Assembly (NCBI GenBank): GCA_903911925.1
Contig: CAIWFH010000137.1
Coordinates: forward strand, 1 to 47,804
Length of the DNA: 47,804 nucleotides
Source: an uncultured Acidobacteriaceae bacterium
Lineage (GTDB): Bacteria > Acidobacteriota > Terriglobia > Terriglobales > Acidobacteriaceae
Direction: 5' to 3'
Below are positions 1-8,012 of the stretch, one piece after another; position 1 is the stretch's first letter; each line of letters begins with the position of its first letter. Position numbers and translations under genes: made by a program. The notes under the pieces are model-generated. The model was not told the DNA's origin, ran no database searches, and saw only the letters and a list, made by a program, of their open reading frames with translations.

Positions 1-178
1 AGTCAAGAATCTGGAACATATAGGCTGGACCGCCACGAGAACCAACTTCGTCGCTTTTCAGAAAGCCGCGTAAAACGCACACTTTTCCACTTTCTTGCCA
101 AGAACCCCTTTGCATGGTATCAATCACATCGGAGATGGACTTGATGTTGGTTGCGATGGCGAGGTTGCCGTAACGCAT
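1..178 (-). CDS. possible partial ORF running off the left edge
   Basis: An uninterrupted frame runs from ATG at 178-176 on the minus strand to the window edge, 59 codons, beginning MRYGNLAIATNIKSIS. I do not recognise the product. There is no well-placed Shine-Dalgarno sequence; the nearest GGAG lies about 15 nt upstream. A frame this long could occur by chance, so this is only a candidate 5' end of a gene. The stretch from 179 to 398 shows no supported gene and probably holds the promoter of the array that follows. Confidence 0.2.
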   Translation of the reverse strand, partial: MRYGNLAIATNIKSISDVIDTMQRGSWQESGKVCVLRGFLKSDEVGSRGGPAYMFQILD

Positions 179-398
179 AGAAAGTGCATAACTCCCGTTG
201 GAGTCAGATTGTCCCTTTCCTGCATGCACATTCGGAGACAGGAGGGACGCCTGAGATGAATACGACCCACGCCGCAGAAAAAGTGAGAAGCAGGTGGATG
301 GGCGTGGGCATGTTCAACCTGGAACGCGCGGGAAGAAACGTGGGGTTGCCTTCCGTCCAGATGAAGACTCCCCGCAATGGATGAAAGGAAAGAAGGAA

Positions 399-1235
399 AT
401 GGGACAGCTACGGTGGCATCGTGCGTTGGGATTGGTTGTAATTGCACCGATTCTGAGTCTTACGCTGGCAGCGCAAGCGGGCGATCCGTTGGCGGCGATT
501 CAGCAGAAGCTCAACTCGCAGTTCAAACTGACTACCACGAGCAAGAACCTTGCGGAGATAGTTACTGCCGGCGATGTGGTGGTACTACACAAGGACGGGC
601 TGAAAATGTCTGCCTTGGCAGCTCCCTTGGAGGAGTCGAGCACGTATAAGGACGGGAAGATCGGGGGAGGCGGGGGAAAGAGATTTTGGGGTTCGCTCGG
701 AGTTGCAGCGTTACAGGGAGTGGCGATGGGACTGAACCCGGAAGGCGGGAGTGTGCCTGCCGAAATTCCGGGTCAAACGTATGGATCCGGTCAAAAATTC
801 TGGGTCCTGGCGACCACTGCTCAGAAGGACGGGGTTCTCTTCAAACTCTACTCAGATCCCGACGACAACGGTGTCCGCTATCATGCGAGCCTGAAGATTC
901 TCTTTCCCAACAAGAAGCAGGTGCCGCCTGTGGATTCGGTGCTGCAGTTGATTTCCGAGGTTCTAACGGTGGATGAGGCCCCGGTAGAAGCGGAAGCACC
1001 TCCGCCGCCTCCGCCACCACCACCTCCGCAGCAACGATACGATGACGTTGCCCCGCCCCCACCCCCGCCCGTACCGGCGGTAACCATCGCGCTGGGCCAG
1101 ACCAGGACCCAGGTGATTGCAGCTTTCGGCGAACCTCAGAAGAAGAACGTAGTTGGAGCAAAGACGGTCTACTACTACACCGACATGAAGATGAAGGTGA
1201 CCTTTACAGCCGGAAAAGTTACCGGCATTGACTAG
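399..1235 (+). CDS. secreted proline-rich protein with BamE/SmpA-like C-terminal domain (array member 1)
   Basis: A predicted exported protein of 278 residues. The frame is open further upstream, but ATG 399 is chosen because AAAGGA (384-389) lies 9 nt before it and the translation starts directly with a signal peptide (MGQLRWHRALGLVVIAP, cleavage near AQA-GD). Module A (about residues 27-190) has charged beta-like segments and is shared with array members 2, 3 and 5. A run of ten prolines and a conserved Y-D-D-V-A-P6 linker follow. The last 50 residues (GQTxxQVxxxFGEPQ, then a YYYTD-x-KMKVTF-x-x-GKV strand pair) resemble the small BamE/SmpA lipoprotein fold. There is no lipobox, so it is likely periplasmic or secreted. 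The biochemical role is unknown. Confidence 0.8.
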   Translation: MGQLRWHRALGLVVIAPILSLTLAAQAGDPLAAIQQKLNSQFKLTTTSKNLAEIVTAGDVVVLHKDGLKMSALAAPLEESSTYKDGKIGGGGGKRFWGSLGVAALQGVAMGLNPEGGSVPAEIPGQTYGSGQKFWVLATTAQKDGVLFKLYSDPDDNGVRYHASLKILFPNKKQVPPVDSVLQLISEVLTVDEAPVEAEAPPPPPPPPPPQQRYDDVAPPPPPPVPAVTIALGQTRTQVIAAFGEPQKKNVVGAKTVYYYTDMKMKVTFTAGKVTGID

Positions 1236-1333
1236 GCATCAGCACACTCGGGGCGAAGCGCCAAGGGCTGAGAAGCGGTATTTTTCAATCGGATCTTGGC
1301 GTTCCGCACAACTGGTGAAATGAAAGAGATCGA
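1175..1333 (+). repeat. direct repeat copy 1: gene 3' end plus spacer
   Basis: Bases 1175-1238 are identical by eye to 2101-2164 (64 bp: end of the BamE-like tail, stop codon and three bases). The following spacer to 1333 matches the second copy at most positions, for example CGCACAACTGGTGAAA just before the next start. It marks the duplication unit of the array. Confidence 0.75.
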
Positions 1334-2161
1334 ATGAAGCACGCAATGTGGGCTCGTGCAATAGGGTTGGCTGGAATCGTATTGATGGGAAGTTTCGCGG
1401 CAGTCGCGCATGCAGGCGATCCGAAGGATTTGCTGCTCAAGAAGCTGAAAGAGCAGTTTGTGCCGACCGAGTTTAACCGCGACCTGACCGGGATTGTCTC
1501 CGCCGGGGAAATCGTAGTTTTGAAGAAGGATGGGCTCCTGGTTTACAGATATCCGGCTAATAACTATCCAATTTCGGCATACACGCCCCCGGATAAAAGC
1601 ATCAAGTATAAGTACGCCGGCCTTTGGCTAAGCTCATCGAACGCCTGCGAGATCGGCGGTGTCGCCCTGCCCGATGGATGCAACCCGCTCAGCCAAAAGA
1701 CCCTGATGGCAGGGGAGAATGTCAGGGTATACGATATCTCACTTCGCAAGAAAGAGATTTCGGTGATCGTAGCCACTGACCAGTTCGAAGATGGACGCTA
1801 CCTTGGCGAGTTGTGGTTTCCCTTTGAAAAGGGCCAACTTCCTTCGCCGGATGAAGCGGCGAGAATGATTTCGGAGGTTTTCACGATCCAACCAGCAGAG
1901 GAGCAGTCTACCTCGACACCAGCGGCGGAAGCTCCTCCTCCGCCCCCCCCGGAGCAGCGCCAATATGACGAAGTTGCGCCACCGCCGCCTCCTCCGGCTC
2001 CAACGCCAACCATCTCAATCGGTCAAACCATCGATCAGGTAATCGCCGGGTTCGGGGAGCCTCAGAGGAAAGCGGCCGTCGGGCCGAAGACAGTCTTTTT
2101 CTACACCGACATGAAGATGAAGGTGACCTTTACAGCCGGAAAAGTTACCGGCATTGACTAG
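1334..2161 (+). CDS. secreted proline-rich protein with BamE-like C-terminal domain (array member 2)
   Basis: A 275-residue paralogue with the same order of parts: signal peptide (MKHAMWARAIGLAGIVLMG, cleavage after AHA), module A beginning DLLLKKLKEQF, a P-rich linker with the Y-D-E-V-A-P6 motif, and the BamE-like tail GQTIDQVIAGFGEPQRK. GAAAGAG lies just upstream of the ATG. The last 61 coding bases and stop codon are identical to those of member 1, and the spacer before it closely matches the spacer before member 3. This indicates recent duplication or gene conversion. It is probably co-transcribed with its neighbours (98-bp spacer). Function unknown; exported location is predicted from the signal peptide. 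Confidence 0.8.
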   Translation: MKHAMWARAIGLAGIVLMGSFAAVAHAGDPKDLLLKKLKEQFVPTEFNRDLTGIVSAGEIVVLKKDGLLVYRYPANNYPISAYTPPDKSIKYKYAGLWLSSSNACEIGGVALPDGCNPLSQKTLMAGENVRVYDISLRKKEISVIVATDQFEDGRYLGELWFPFEKGQLPSPDEAARMISEVFTIQPAEEQSTSTPAAEAPPPPPPEQRQYDEVAPPPPPPAPTPTISIGQTIDQVIAGFGEPQRKAAVGPKTVFFYTDMKMKVTFTAGKVTGID

Positions 2162-2261
2162 GCAGCAGCACAACCGGGGAGAAGCGCCAAAGGGTGAGAT
2201 GCGGTGTAGTGTTCAATCGGTTCTTGGTGCTCCGCACAACTGGTGAAACGAAAGAGATCGA
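2101..2261 (+). repeat. direct repeat copy 2: gene 3' end plus spacer
   Basis: Partner of the repeat at 1175-1333. The similarity continues past 2261 into the signal-peptide codons of array member 3, which match those of member 2. The repeat unit therefore spans tail, spacer and signal peptide. Confidence 0.75.
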
Positions 2262-3122
2262 ATGAAGCATGCAATGTGGCCTCGTGCAATAGGGTTGGCC
2301 GGAATCATATTGACCGGCAGTTTCGCGGCAACCGCTCAGTCCGGCACCCCAACGGATCTACTGCTCAAGAAGCTAAATGAGCGGTTTGTGCCGACCGTGT
2401 TTAACCAGGATGAAACCGACATCGTCACCCCGGGAACAGTCGTGGCCGTGATGAGGGACGGCGATATTTCCGAATATATTCAGGACCTTAACAAACCCAG
2501 GTGGGGAGTGGTGGTCTACAGGCTACCTTTGAAATATTGTCCTATCTCCACATACAAGAAAGGCGCGCTATCGTTGGGGTTTAGCGATTTGGTTGATGTG
2601 GCTGGTGGGGATAACATCAACTTTAAGGAGTTTATCAGCTATCCCCTCAAATACCTTAAAAAGGGAGATAAAGTCTGGATTAGCGGTTTTGGTATTGCGA
2701 ACAAGAATAACGCTGTTTTAGCTGGAGTCGTTACTGACCCCTACGACGATGGACGCTATTGTGGAACGCTGAAATTTCCCTATGAAAAGGGCCATCCGCC
2801 GTCACCAAACGATGCGGTGAAGATGATTTCAGAAGTCTTGGCGGTGCAGCCAGCACAGGAACAGGCAGTCCCGCCGGAGGCGAAAGAACCACCGCCGCCA
2901 CCGCCTGCCGTCGAGCAGCGCCCATATGAAGACGTCGCACCGCCGCCCCCCCCACCCGCTCCGGCGCCATCCATCTCAATCGGACAAACGAAGGACCAGG
3001 TAACTGCCGGATTTGGGGAGCCGCAGAGGAAGGCGTCAGCCGGAGTAAAGACCTTCTTCTTCTACACGGACCTGAAGATGAAGGTGACTTTTACCAACGG
3101 AAAGGTGAGCGGCATTGACTAG
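2262..3122 (+). CDS. secreted proline-rich protein with BamE-like C-terminal domain (array member 3)
   Basis: A 286-residue paralogue. Its signal peptide differs from member 2 at few positions (MKHAMWPRAIGLAGIILTG), while the centre of module A has diverged strongly and contains an Ile/Asn-rich insertion around residues 100-150. The end of module A (DPYDDGRYCGTLKFPYEKG) is conserved with members 1 and 2. The proline linker carries Y-E-D-V-A-P6 and the tail reads GQTKDQVTAGFGEPQRK. The contrast between near-identical ends and a divergent centre suggests that the central part is under diversifying selection or has been replaced. Function unknown. Confidence 0.8.
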   Translation: MKHAMWPRAIGLAGIILTGSFAATAQSGTPTDLLLKKLNERFVPTVFNQDETDIVTPGTVVAVMRDGDISEYIQDLNKPRWGVVVYRLPLKYCPISTYKKGALSLGFSDLVDVAGGDNINFKEFISYPLKYLKKGDKVWISGFGIANKNNAVLAGVVTDPYDDGRYCGTLKFPYEKGHPPSPNDAVKMISEVLAVQPAQEQAVPPEAKEPPPPPPAVEQRPYEDVAPPPPPPAPAPSISIGQTKDQVTAGFGEPQRKASAGVKTFFFYTDLKMKVTFTNGKVSGID

Positions 3123-3280
3123 GTGCCAGCGCGTTTAGAGCGGAGCGCCAAGCGGCGACAGTTGGCGCAGTTTTCTAACGATTGCCTAAGTGTTTCTTCG
3201 AATCAGATGGTCTCGTATGACGGTGCCCGGCTAGCTGAACTCATGGCACAAATGAGAAGGGTGTAAAGGGGATTCTCGGT

Positions 3281-4135
3281 ATGAATAGGACGTGGTTATT
3301 AGTCGCATTGATCGGCGGTCTGCTTTTTGGTGGAACGCTCAAAGCCCAACAGGCCAACTTCTCTGGGGTATACGTCAGTACGACAAAGGCGCAACTCCAG
3401 CTCAATCCCGATGGATCACTTACTATTCGAAGCGCGAATGGTAGGGTATCTCCCGGTCGCTTCACTGTGAATGGCGATACGTTGACGCTTATCGATTCCA
3501 TGGGTAGTTCATATCCATTAACTATTCGTGGGGACAATCTTTACCGCGACGGGGGCCTAGCTTGGATCTGGCGGGGGACGCCGACGCCTGCCCCTGCACC
3601 TGAACCGGAAGCACAGACTGCCCCAGTTGGGCCGTATGCGGCGATTGCTGGGGAATATGTCTTTGAACAATCCGGCATACATTACGTATTTCTCCCCGAT
3701 GGATCTTGCACCGCACACGGGCCTGATGGTGTACCAACTCAATGCCATTTCATCGTCGAAGGAGATTGGATTAGAACTACGGTGAAAATAAATGGCAGCA
3801 ACTATCCTGGTCTGAACTTCAAACAACAAGGGGACAAGCTATACATGGGCGGGATCATCATGCCAGCCATGGAGCTTGTTCGGCAAGGGGTCCGTACCGC
3901 ACCCGCTCCGGAAGCCGTAGCCAAGCCCGCTCTCGTGCAGCAGCAATACGAGAACGTTCCGCCCCCACCCGCCCCGGCGCCAACCATTTCGATGGGGCAG
4001 TCTAAGGGGCAGGTGCTTGCCGCCTTCGGAGAGCCACAGCGAAAGGCAGCGGCAGGACCAAAAGAAATCTTCTTTTACACGGACCTGAAGATGAAAGTGA
4101 CTCTCACAAACGGAAAAGTGACCAGCATTGATTAG
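3281..4135 (+). CDS. secreted two-module beta protein with BamE-like C-terminal domain (array member 4)
   Basis: A 284-residue protein with signal peptide MNRTWLLVALIGGLLFGG (cleavage near LKA-QQ). Instead of module A it carries two copies of a different module B (about residues 25-105 and 118-200), each with the pattern G-x-Y, then L-x-x-DG, then G-x-F-x-V-x-G-D, like a small beta-barrel sheet. A short proline linker (YENVPPPPAPAP) leads to the shared tail GQSKGQVLAAFGEPQRK. It therefore belongs to the array through its C-terminal part only. The spacing to member 3 is 158 bp, so an internal promoter is possible. Function unknown. Confidence 0.78.
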   Translation: MNRTWLLVALIGGLLFGGTLKAQQANFSGVYVSTTKAQLQLNPDGSLTIRSANGRVSPGRFTVNGDTLTLIDSMGSSYPLTIRGDNLYRDGGLAWIWRGTPTPAPAPEPEAQTAPVGPYAAIAGEYVFEQSGIHYVFLPDGSCTAHGPDGVPTQCHFIVEGDWIRTTVKINGSNYPGLNFKQQGDKLYMGGIIMPAMELVRQGVRTAPAPEAVAKPALVQQQYENVPPPPAPAPTISMGQSKGQVLAAFGEPQRKAAAGPKEIFFYTDLKMKVTLTNGKVTSID

Positions 4136-4172
4136 GGGCGGCACAGCCCAGCGGACGCAAAAGGAGAGAACC

Positions 4173-5324
4173 GTGCGAATTACACTACGAACTTTAACGC
4201 TGTCGGTGGCGGCAGTCGTCATTTTCAGCATGACACAGCCGGTCTGCGCACAGGGGAACGATCAGTTAGCAGCGATCCAACAAAGGCTCACAGAGCGCAT
4301 CGTTTTAGCCGGGTTAGATGGCAATGGGGAGATTGTTACGGCCGGGTCCGTGGTTACCTTACAGAAGAACTCTCTTCAGATGTGTGGCACAACTGCTCCG
4401 GCGAACGCGGGCGCTCCGAACAACACATACAAGAATGGGAAGCTTTCCGCAGGGATGTTTTCGTGGAATCTGGGCCTGGGGTTGCTGCATATTGACCCAA
4501 ACTCGATTCCGATGCATACGTCTGTGGCGGGAGAGAAATTCTGGATCGTCCACTTCAACGTCAAGAAGAACGGCGTTGAAATCAAGATATGGACCGATCC
4601 TGATTCGAACAATTTTCGGTACTATACGTGGCTGGTGATCCCGTTCGAGAAGAAGCAGATCCCATCGCCAGACGAATTCATGAACACCCTGGCCGAAGTC
4701 CTGGCGATTGAGCCGATTCAGAGTCAGGAAGGGCAGCCTGGGCAGGCGCAAGGCATCTCCGATCAATCGGTTCCTGCAAACGGCGATGGCGCCGGACAGG
4801 ACAATGGGACATCTGTTCAGGGGGTCTACTTCAGGCGAGATATGAGGAGCGACACCATGGAGCTTGGACCGAACGGTGTGTTCGCCCTGACGCAGAACGG
4901 TAGAAAATACGAGGGAAATTACGTAGTCGAGGGCCAGACCCTCACTGTGTGGGGCCCCAAGATTCCGGGCCGGCAAAAATGCAGCTTGGTTGGCGGCATC
5001 ATTACAGACCCTGGAAGGACGATATGGGAAAAGCCTGCCGCACAACAGATTATCGCTACCATGCCAGCCACACCCGCTTCGTCCCCGGCGGTCACGCCTC
5101 CTCCCCAGCTTCTCGCGCCGCGCGTGTATGATGACGTCGCGCCACCGCCCCCACCGCCCGCCCCAGCACCAACCATCTCCATCGGCCAGACCATGGGACA
5201 AGTGAGTGTTGCATTCGGGGAACCCCAGAGGAAGGCAATAGTGGGAGCAAGGACGTTCTTTTTCTACACGGACCTGAAGATGAAAGTGACTTTCACAAAC
5301 GGAAAAGTGAGCAGCATCGACTAA
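4173..5324 (+). CDS. secreted chimeric protein, modules A+B with BamE-like C-terminal domain (array member 5)
   Basis: A protein of 383 residues if GTG 4173 is used. That start has AAGGAG (4161-4166) 6 nt upstream and begins exactly at a signal peptide (RITLRTLTLSVAAVVIFSM, cleavage after CAQ). The longer ATG frame from 4128 would overlap the preceding gene by 8 bp and add a polar leader. The protein joins module A (LAAIQQRL to SPDEFMNTLAEVL) to one copy of module B (about residues 210-280, GVYFRRDM then GNYVVEGQTLTVW), a proline linker (YDDVAPPPPPP) and the BamE-like tail. It thus links members 1-3 with member 4 and shows that the modules are exchangeable. Function unknown. Confidence 0.78.
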   Translation: MRITLRTLTLSVAAVVIFSMTQPVCAQGNDQLAAIQQRLTERIVLAGLDGNGEIVTAGSVVTLQKNSLQMCGTTAPANAGAPNNTYKNGKLSAGMFSWNLGLGLLHIDPNSIPMHTSVAGEKFWIVHFNVKKNGVEIKIWTDPDSNNFRYYTWLVIPFEKKQIPSPDEFMNTLAEVLAIEPIQSQEGQPGQAQGISDQSVPANGDGAGQDNGTSVQGVYFRRDMRSDTMELGPNGVFALTQNGRKYEGNYVVEGQTLTVWGPKIPGRQKCSLVGGIITDPGRTIWEKPAAQQIIATMPATPASSPAVTPPPQLLAPRVYDDVAPPPPPPAPAPTISIGQTMGQVSVAFGEPQRKAIVGARTFFFYTDLKMKVTFTNGKVSSID

Positions 5325-5375
5325 GCGTCAAGACATCCGAAACGGAACACAGAACCAGAAAATCGAGAGAGGCAA

Positions 5376-7052
5376 GTGAATCCCATGACGATGCAAAATC
5401 TTTTGAGGACTGCGAGACATGCCTCGGCAGTTCTGACTGTTGCCGGGCTTCTGAGTATGGGCAGCCTGGCAAACGCCAACAACAACAAATCGGCGCCTGC
5501 ACCCGCGCCCTCCATGCCAGTTCCAGCACCTGCTCCCAGACCTCAAGCGCAGGCTCCGCGGCCTCAAGCACCCGCTCCGAGGCAGTCTGCACCTGCCGGC
5601 AATCCGGGTGGCGGAATGCAGCGGCCCGGCAACGTGCCGTCGGCCAACCGCCCAACTACCAACGCTCCTTCCGTAAACCGTCCAACCACCAGCGCTCCTT
5701 CCGCAAACCGCCCAACAGTGAATGCCCCGTTGACAAATCGGCCCGCCACTGGTGGTCCGGCGATGAATAGCGCAGGTGGGCGCAACACAACATTCGGCAA
5801 TGTCGGTAATGTGCATCAGCAAGCCAATGTCCCCCATTCGCCAATCAGGGGCTCTACGACATTCGCTCCCAAGAACACGAGGGAAGTCGCGACCAAGAGC
5901 GGCAGCGCGGTGCGCTTCCGTCCCAACGGCAAGCCGAGCGACGTGCACAATGCGGCGAGGGGCATGGATGTTCATCACGGCCTGAACGGCGGGCAGAGAG
6001 TTATGGTCGAGGACCACAACCACAACCGCACGGTATTCCAGAGGGGCCGCCCTGGCTACGTGCAGCATGCATATAACTACCACGGCCACGACTTTGCCCA
6101 GCGCACTTACTACTACCATGGCCATGCCTACAGCCACTCGTATGCGGGCTACGCGTATCGCGGGGGATACTTGCACGTTTACGCCCCGGGCATGTACTAC
6201 GGAGCCGGCTTCTACGGATGGGCTTACAACCCATGGGCATCACCGATCGCTTTCGGGTGGGGGTTTGGCGGCAGCCCATGGTATGGGTATTACGGCTATT
6301 ACTTCTCTCCCTATGCGTCCTATCCGTCGGCGTCGTATTGGCTCACCGACTACATGATCTCGTCGGATTTGCAGAATGCCTATGCCGCGCAGACTGAAGG
6401 CGGCGAAGTGGATGGCGCGCCACAGCCCGTTGGAGCCGCTCCCTCGCTCACGCCGGAAGTGAAGCAGCAGATCGCCGACGAGGTCAGGAATCAATTGGCG
6501 CTGGAAAACCAGGAAGCAGCGCAAAATGCGCACCAGGTGGACATCGATCCTGGCTCCAGCGGCATCGATCGCACTTTCAGCGATGTGGCCAGGGGCAAGC
6601 CGCACGTGTTCGTGGTTGGCTCGGCGCTGGACGTGGTAGACGCCTCGCAGACAGAGTGCGCGCTCAGCGATGGCGACGTCCTGGGCCTGCAGACTGCGCC
6701 CGCCACCGACGCCAAGGTTGCGGACCTGGTTGTATTGTCCGCCAAGGGCGGCGCGGAGTGCCAGAAACAGGCCGTGGTCTCAATCACGCTTGAAGACCTG
6801 CAGGAGATGCAGAATCACATGCGCGAAACCATCGACCAGGGACTCCAGGAACTGCAGGCCAGGCAGGGCAAGGGCGGTTTGCCGGCGCTGCCGTCTACCG
6901 TCCAGGTTCAGCAGGCGCCAGCGCAGTACGCCACCATTGCCCCGCCGCCCGATCCGAATGTTGCCGCCGAGATTCAGGACCAGGCCCAACAGGCCGGCCA
7001 GGCTGAACAGGCTGTGACGGCAGAGGCTGCACAGCCAAATATGAACCAGTAA
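5376..7052 (+). CDS. large secreted Ala/Pro-rich and Tyr/His/Gly-rich protein
   Basis: A 558-residue exported protein from GTG 5376; an in-frame ATG at 5385 is an alternative, with GAGAGG just upstream of both. Order of parts: signal peptide (about 1-35, SLANA); a low-complexity PAP/RPQ segment (about 38-85); four 10-residue repeats of the type NRPTTNAPSV (about 91-130); a domain with HHGLNGGQRVMVEDHNHNR (about 195-220); a Tyr/His/Gly/Trp-rich aromatic segment (about 230-330); and a C-terminal part with TPEVKQQIADEVRNQLA and a helical Gln-rich tail. The His clusters (YHGHD, YYYHGHAYSH) could bind metal, but that is inference. It follows array member 5 by 51 bp and is probably in the same transcript. 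No named family recognised. Confidence 0.8.
   Translation: MNPMTMQNLLRTARHASAVLTVAGLLSMGSLANANNNKSAPAPAPSMPVPAPAPRPQAQAPRPQAPAPRQSAPAGNPGGGMQRPGNVPSANRPTTNAPSVNRPTTSAPSANRPTVNAPLTNRPATGGPAMNSAGGRNTTFGNVGNVHQQANVPHSPIRGSTTFAPKNTREVATKSGSAVRFRPNGKPSDVHNAARGMDVHHGLNGGQRVMVEDHNHNRTVFQRGRPGYVQHAYNYHGHDFAQRTYYYHGHAYSHSYAGYAYRGGYLHVYAPGMYYGAGFYGWAYNPWASPIAFGWGFGGSPWYGYYGYYFSPYASYPSASYWLTDYMISSDLQNAYAAQTEGGEVDGAPQPVGAAPSLTPEVKQQIADEVRNQLALENQEAAQNAHQVDIDPGSSGIDRTFSDVARGKPHVFVVGSALDVVDASQTECALSDGDVLGLQTAPATDAKVADLVVLSAKGGAECQKQAVVSITLEDLQEMQNHMRETIDQGLQELQARQGKGGLPALPSTVQVQQAPAQYATIAPPPDPNVAAEIQDQAQQAGQAEQAVTAEAAQPNMNQ
5646..5765 (+). repeat. four tandem 30-bp coding repeats
   Basis: Four consecutive 30-bp units at 5646, 5676, 5706 and 5736 encode NRPTTNAPSV, NRPTTSAPSA, NRPTVNAPLT and NRPATGGPAM. 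The unit is in frame, so copy number can change without breaking the protein. The last copy is degenerate. Confidence 0.8.
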
Positions 7053-7055
7053 TGA

Positions 7056-7095
7056 AAAACCCCGCGTCACCCGACTGGCGCGGGGGGATTCATCT
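7056..7095 (+). terminator. hairpin terminator after the secreted-protein array
   Basis: A few bases after the stop at 7052, AAAAAC precedes a stem CCCCGCG (7060-7066) / CGCGGGG (7079-7085), followed by ATTCATCTTTC. The stem is strong and the following T content moderate. It probably ends the transcript of the array. Confidence 0.55.
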
Positions 7096-7222
7096 TTCTA
7101 CGAATGCCTCGCAAGAGGCGACGCTCATTGAAATGCACCAATCCCGATGGGGTCTGAACGCAGATATGTACGCAGACCCGCACTGTCAATCTGTTTCCAG
7201 CCGAAGTGGGTAAGAGGATTCT

Positions 7223-8011
7223 ATGAATCTGTTCGGTTTTCTTGATCCGTTCTTCCATGCGTTGAGCGACGGGAAGCTCATTCGCCTGACAGTTGCCTGG
7301 GTGCTCAGGGTCATGGCAGTCCTTGTGGCTCTAGTGGGGGTTTTCTGGTTTATCGCGTTTATCAGCTTCGGGTTCAAAGCCAGCGAAAACGGTATGGGAG
7401 GCCGGGCCGCCGGGGTTCTGATCGGGTGCGTACTCTTTGCTCTTTTCGGCCTTGCATGGGGTTACCTGGCGGCCGGAGTCTTGATGTTTCGCGCCCGCTC
7501 GATCATGGATCTTGGGGATAGCCACTTCACCGTTCTTTCGATCCTATCCATGCTGTTCAGATTGAACGGCGAAATGATATTTGTGACCTACGCCGTGGTG
7601 GGTGTGGGCGGATGCCTTTTTGTCTGGTTCACAGATTTCAGCCCGCTCTCACAGTTGGGTATGCTGGGCGAGCGACTGCCGTTTGCCGGGGGCGGGAGCA
7701 GCGGCTTCATGGGCGGCATCGAATTGGCACTCTTGTTCCTCCTGCTCGCCTTTGCGGGCATCGTCGTGTTTTATGCGCTGGCGGAACTGAGCGTGGTCCT
7801 GGTTGAAATCGCCCTCAATACGCGGGGACTGACAAGCGCGCCTCTGGCAGTTCCTACGGTCCCTCCTCCGACAATGGCGCCTCTCCCGGTCCATCAGCAG
7901 GCTGCGGTTGAGCAGCCACTCATTTCTCCGCAGCGCTCTTGCAGGCAGTGCGGACAGCCACTCGAGGCAGGCAGTACCTTCTGTGACGAGTGCGGAACCG
8001 CGGTGGGCTGA
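7223..8011 (+). CDS. polytopic membrane protein with C-terminal zinc ribbon
   Basis: A 262-residue protein with four or five hydrophobic segments (about residues 14-45, 57-85, 113-132, 160-192) and a cytoplasmic-type C-terminal tail. The tail ends in a single zinc ribbon, CRQCGQPLEAGSTFCDECG, with the usual CxxC pair spacing. A GAGG-type Shine-Dalgarno lies just before ATG 7223. The zinc ribbon is of the same short class as those in the next gene and in the minus-strand operon that begins at 9294, which suggests a common partner or assembly role. The next gene starts one base after its stop, so the two are translationally coupled. No enzymatic motif seen. Confidence 0.8.
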   Translation: MNLFGFLDPFFHALSDGKLIRLTVAWVLRVMAVLVALVGVFWFIAFISFGFKASENGMGGRAAGVLIGCVLFALFGLAWGYLAAGVLMFRARSIMDLGDSHFTVLSILSMLFRLNGEMIFVTYAVVGVGGCLFVWFTDFSPLSQLGMLGERLPFAGGGSSGFMGGIELALLFLLLAFAGIVVFYALAELSVVLVEIALNTRGLTSAPLAVPTVPPPTMAPLPVHQQAAVEQPLISPQRSCRQCGQPLEAGSTFCDECGTAVG

Positions 8012-8012
8012 C

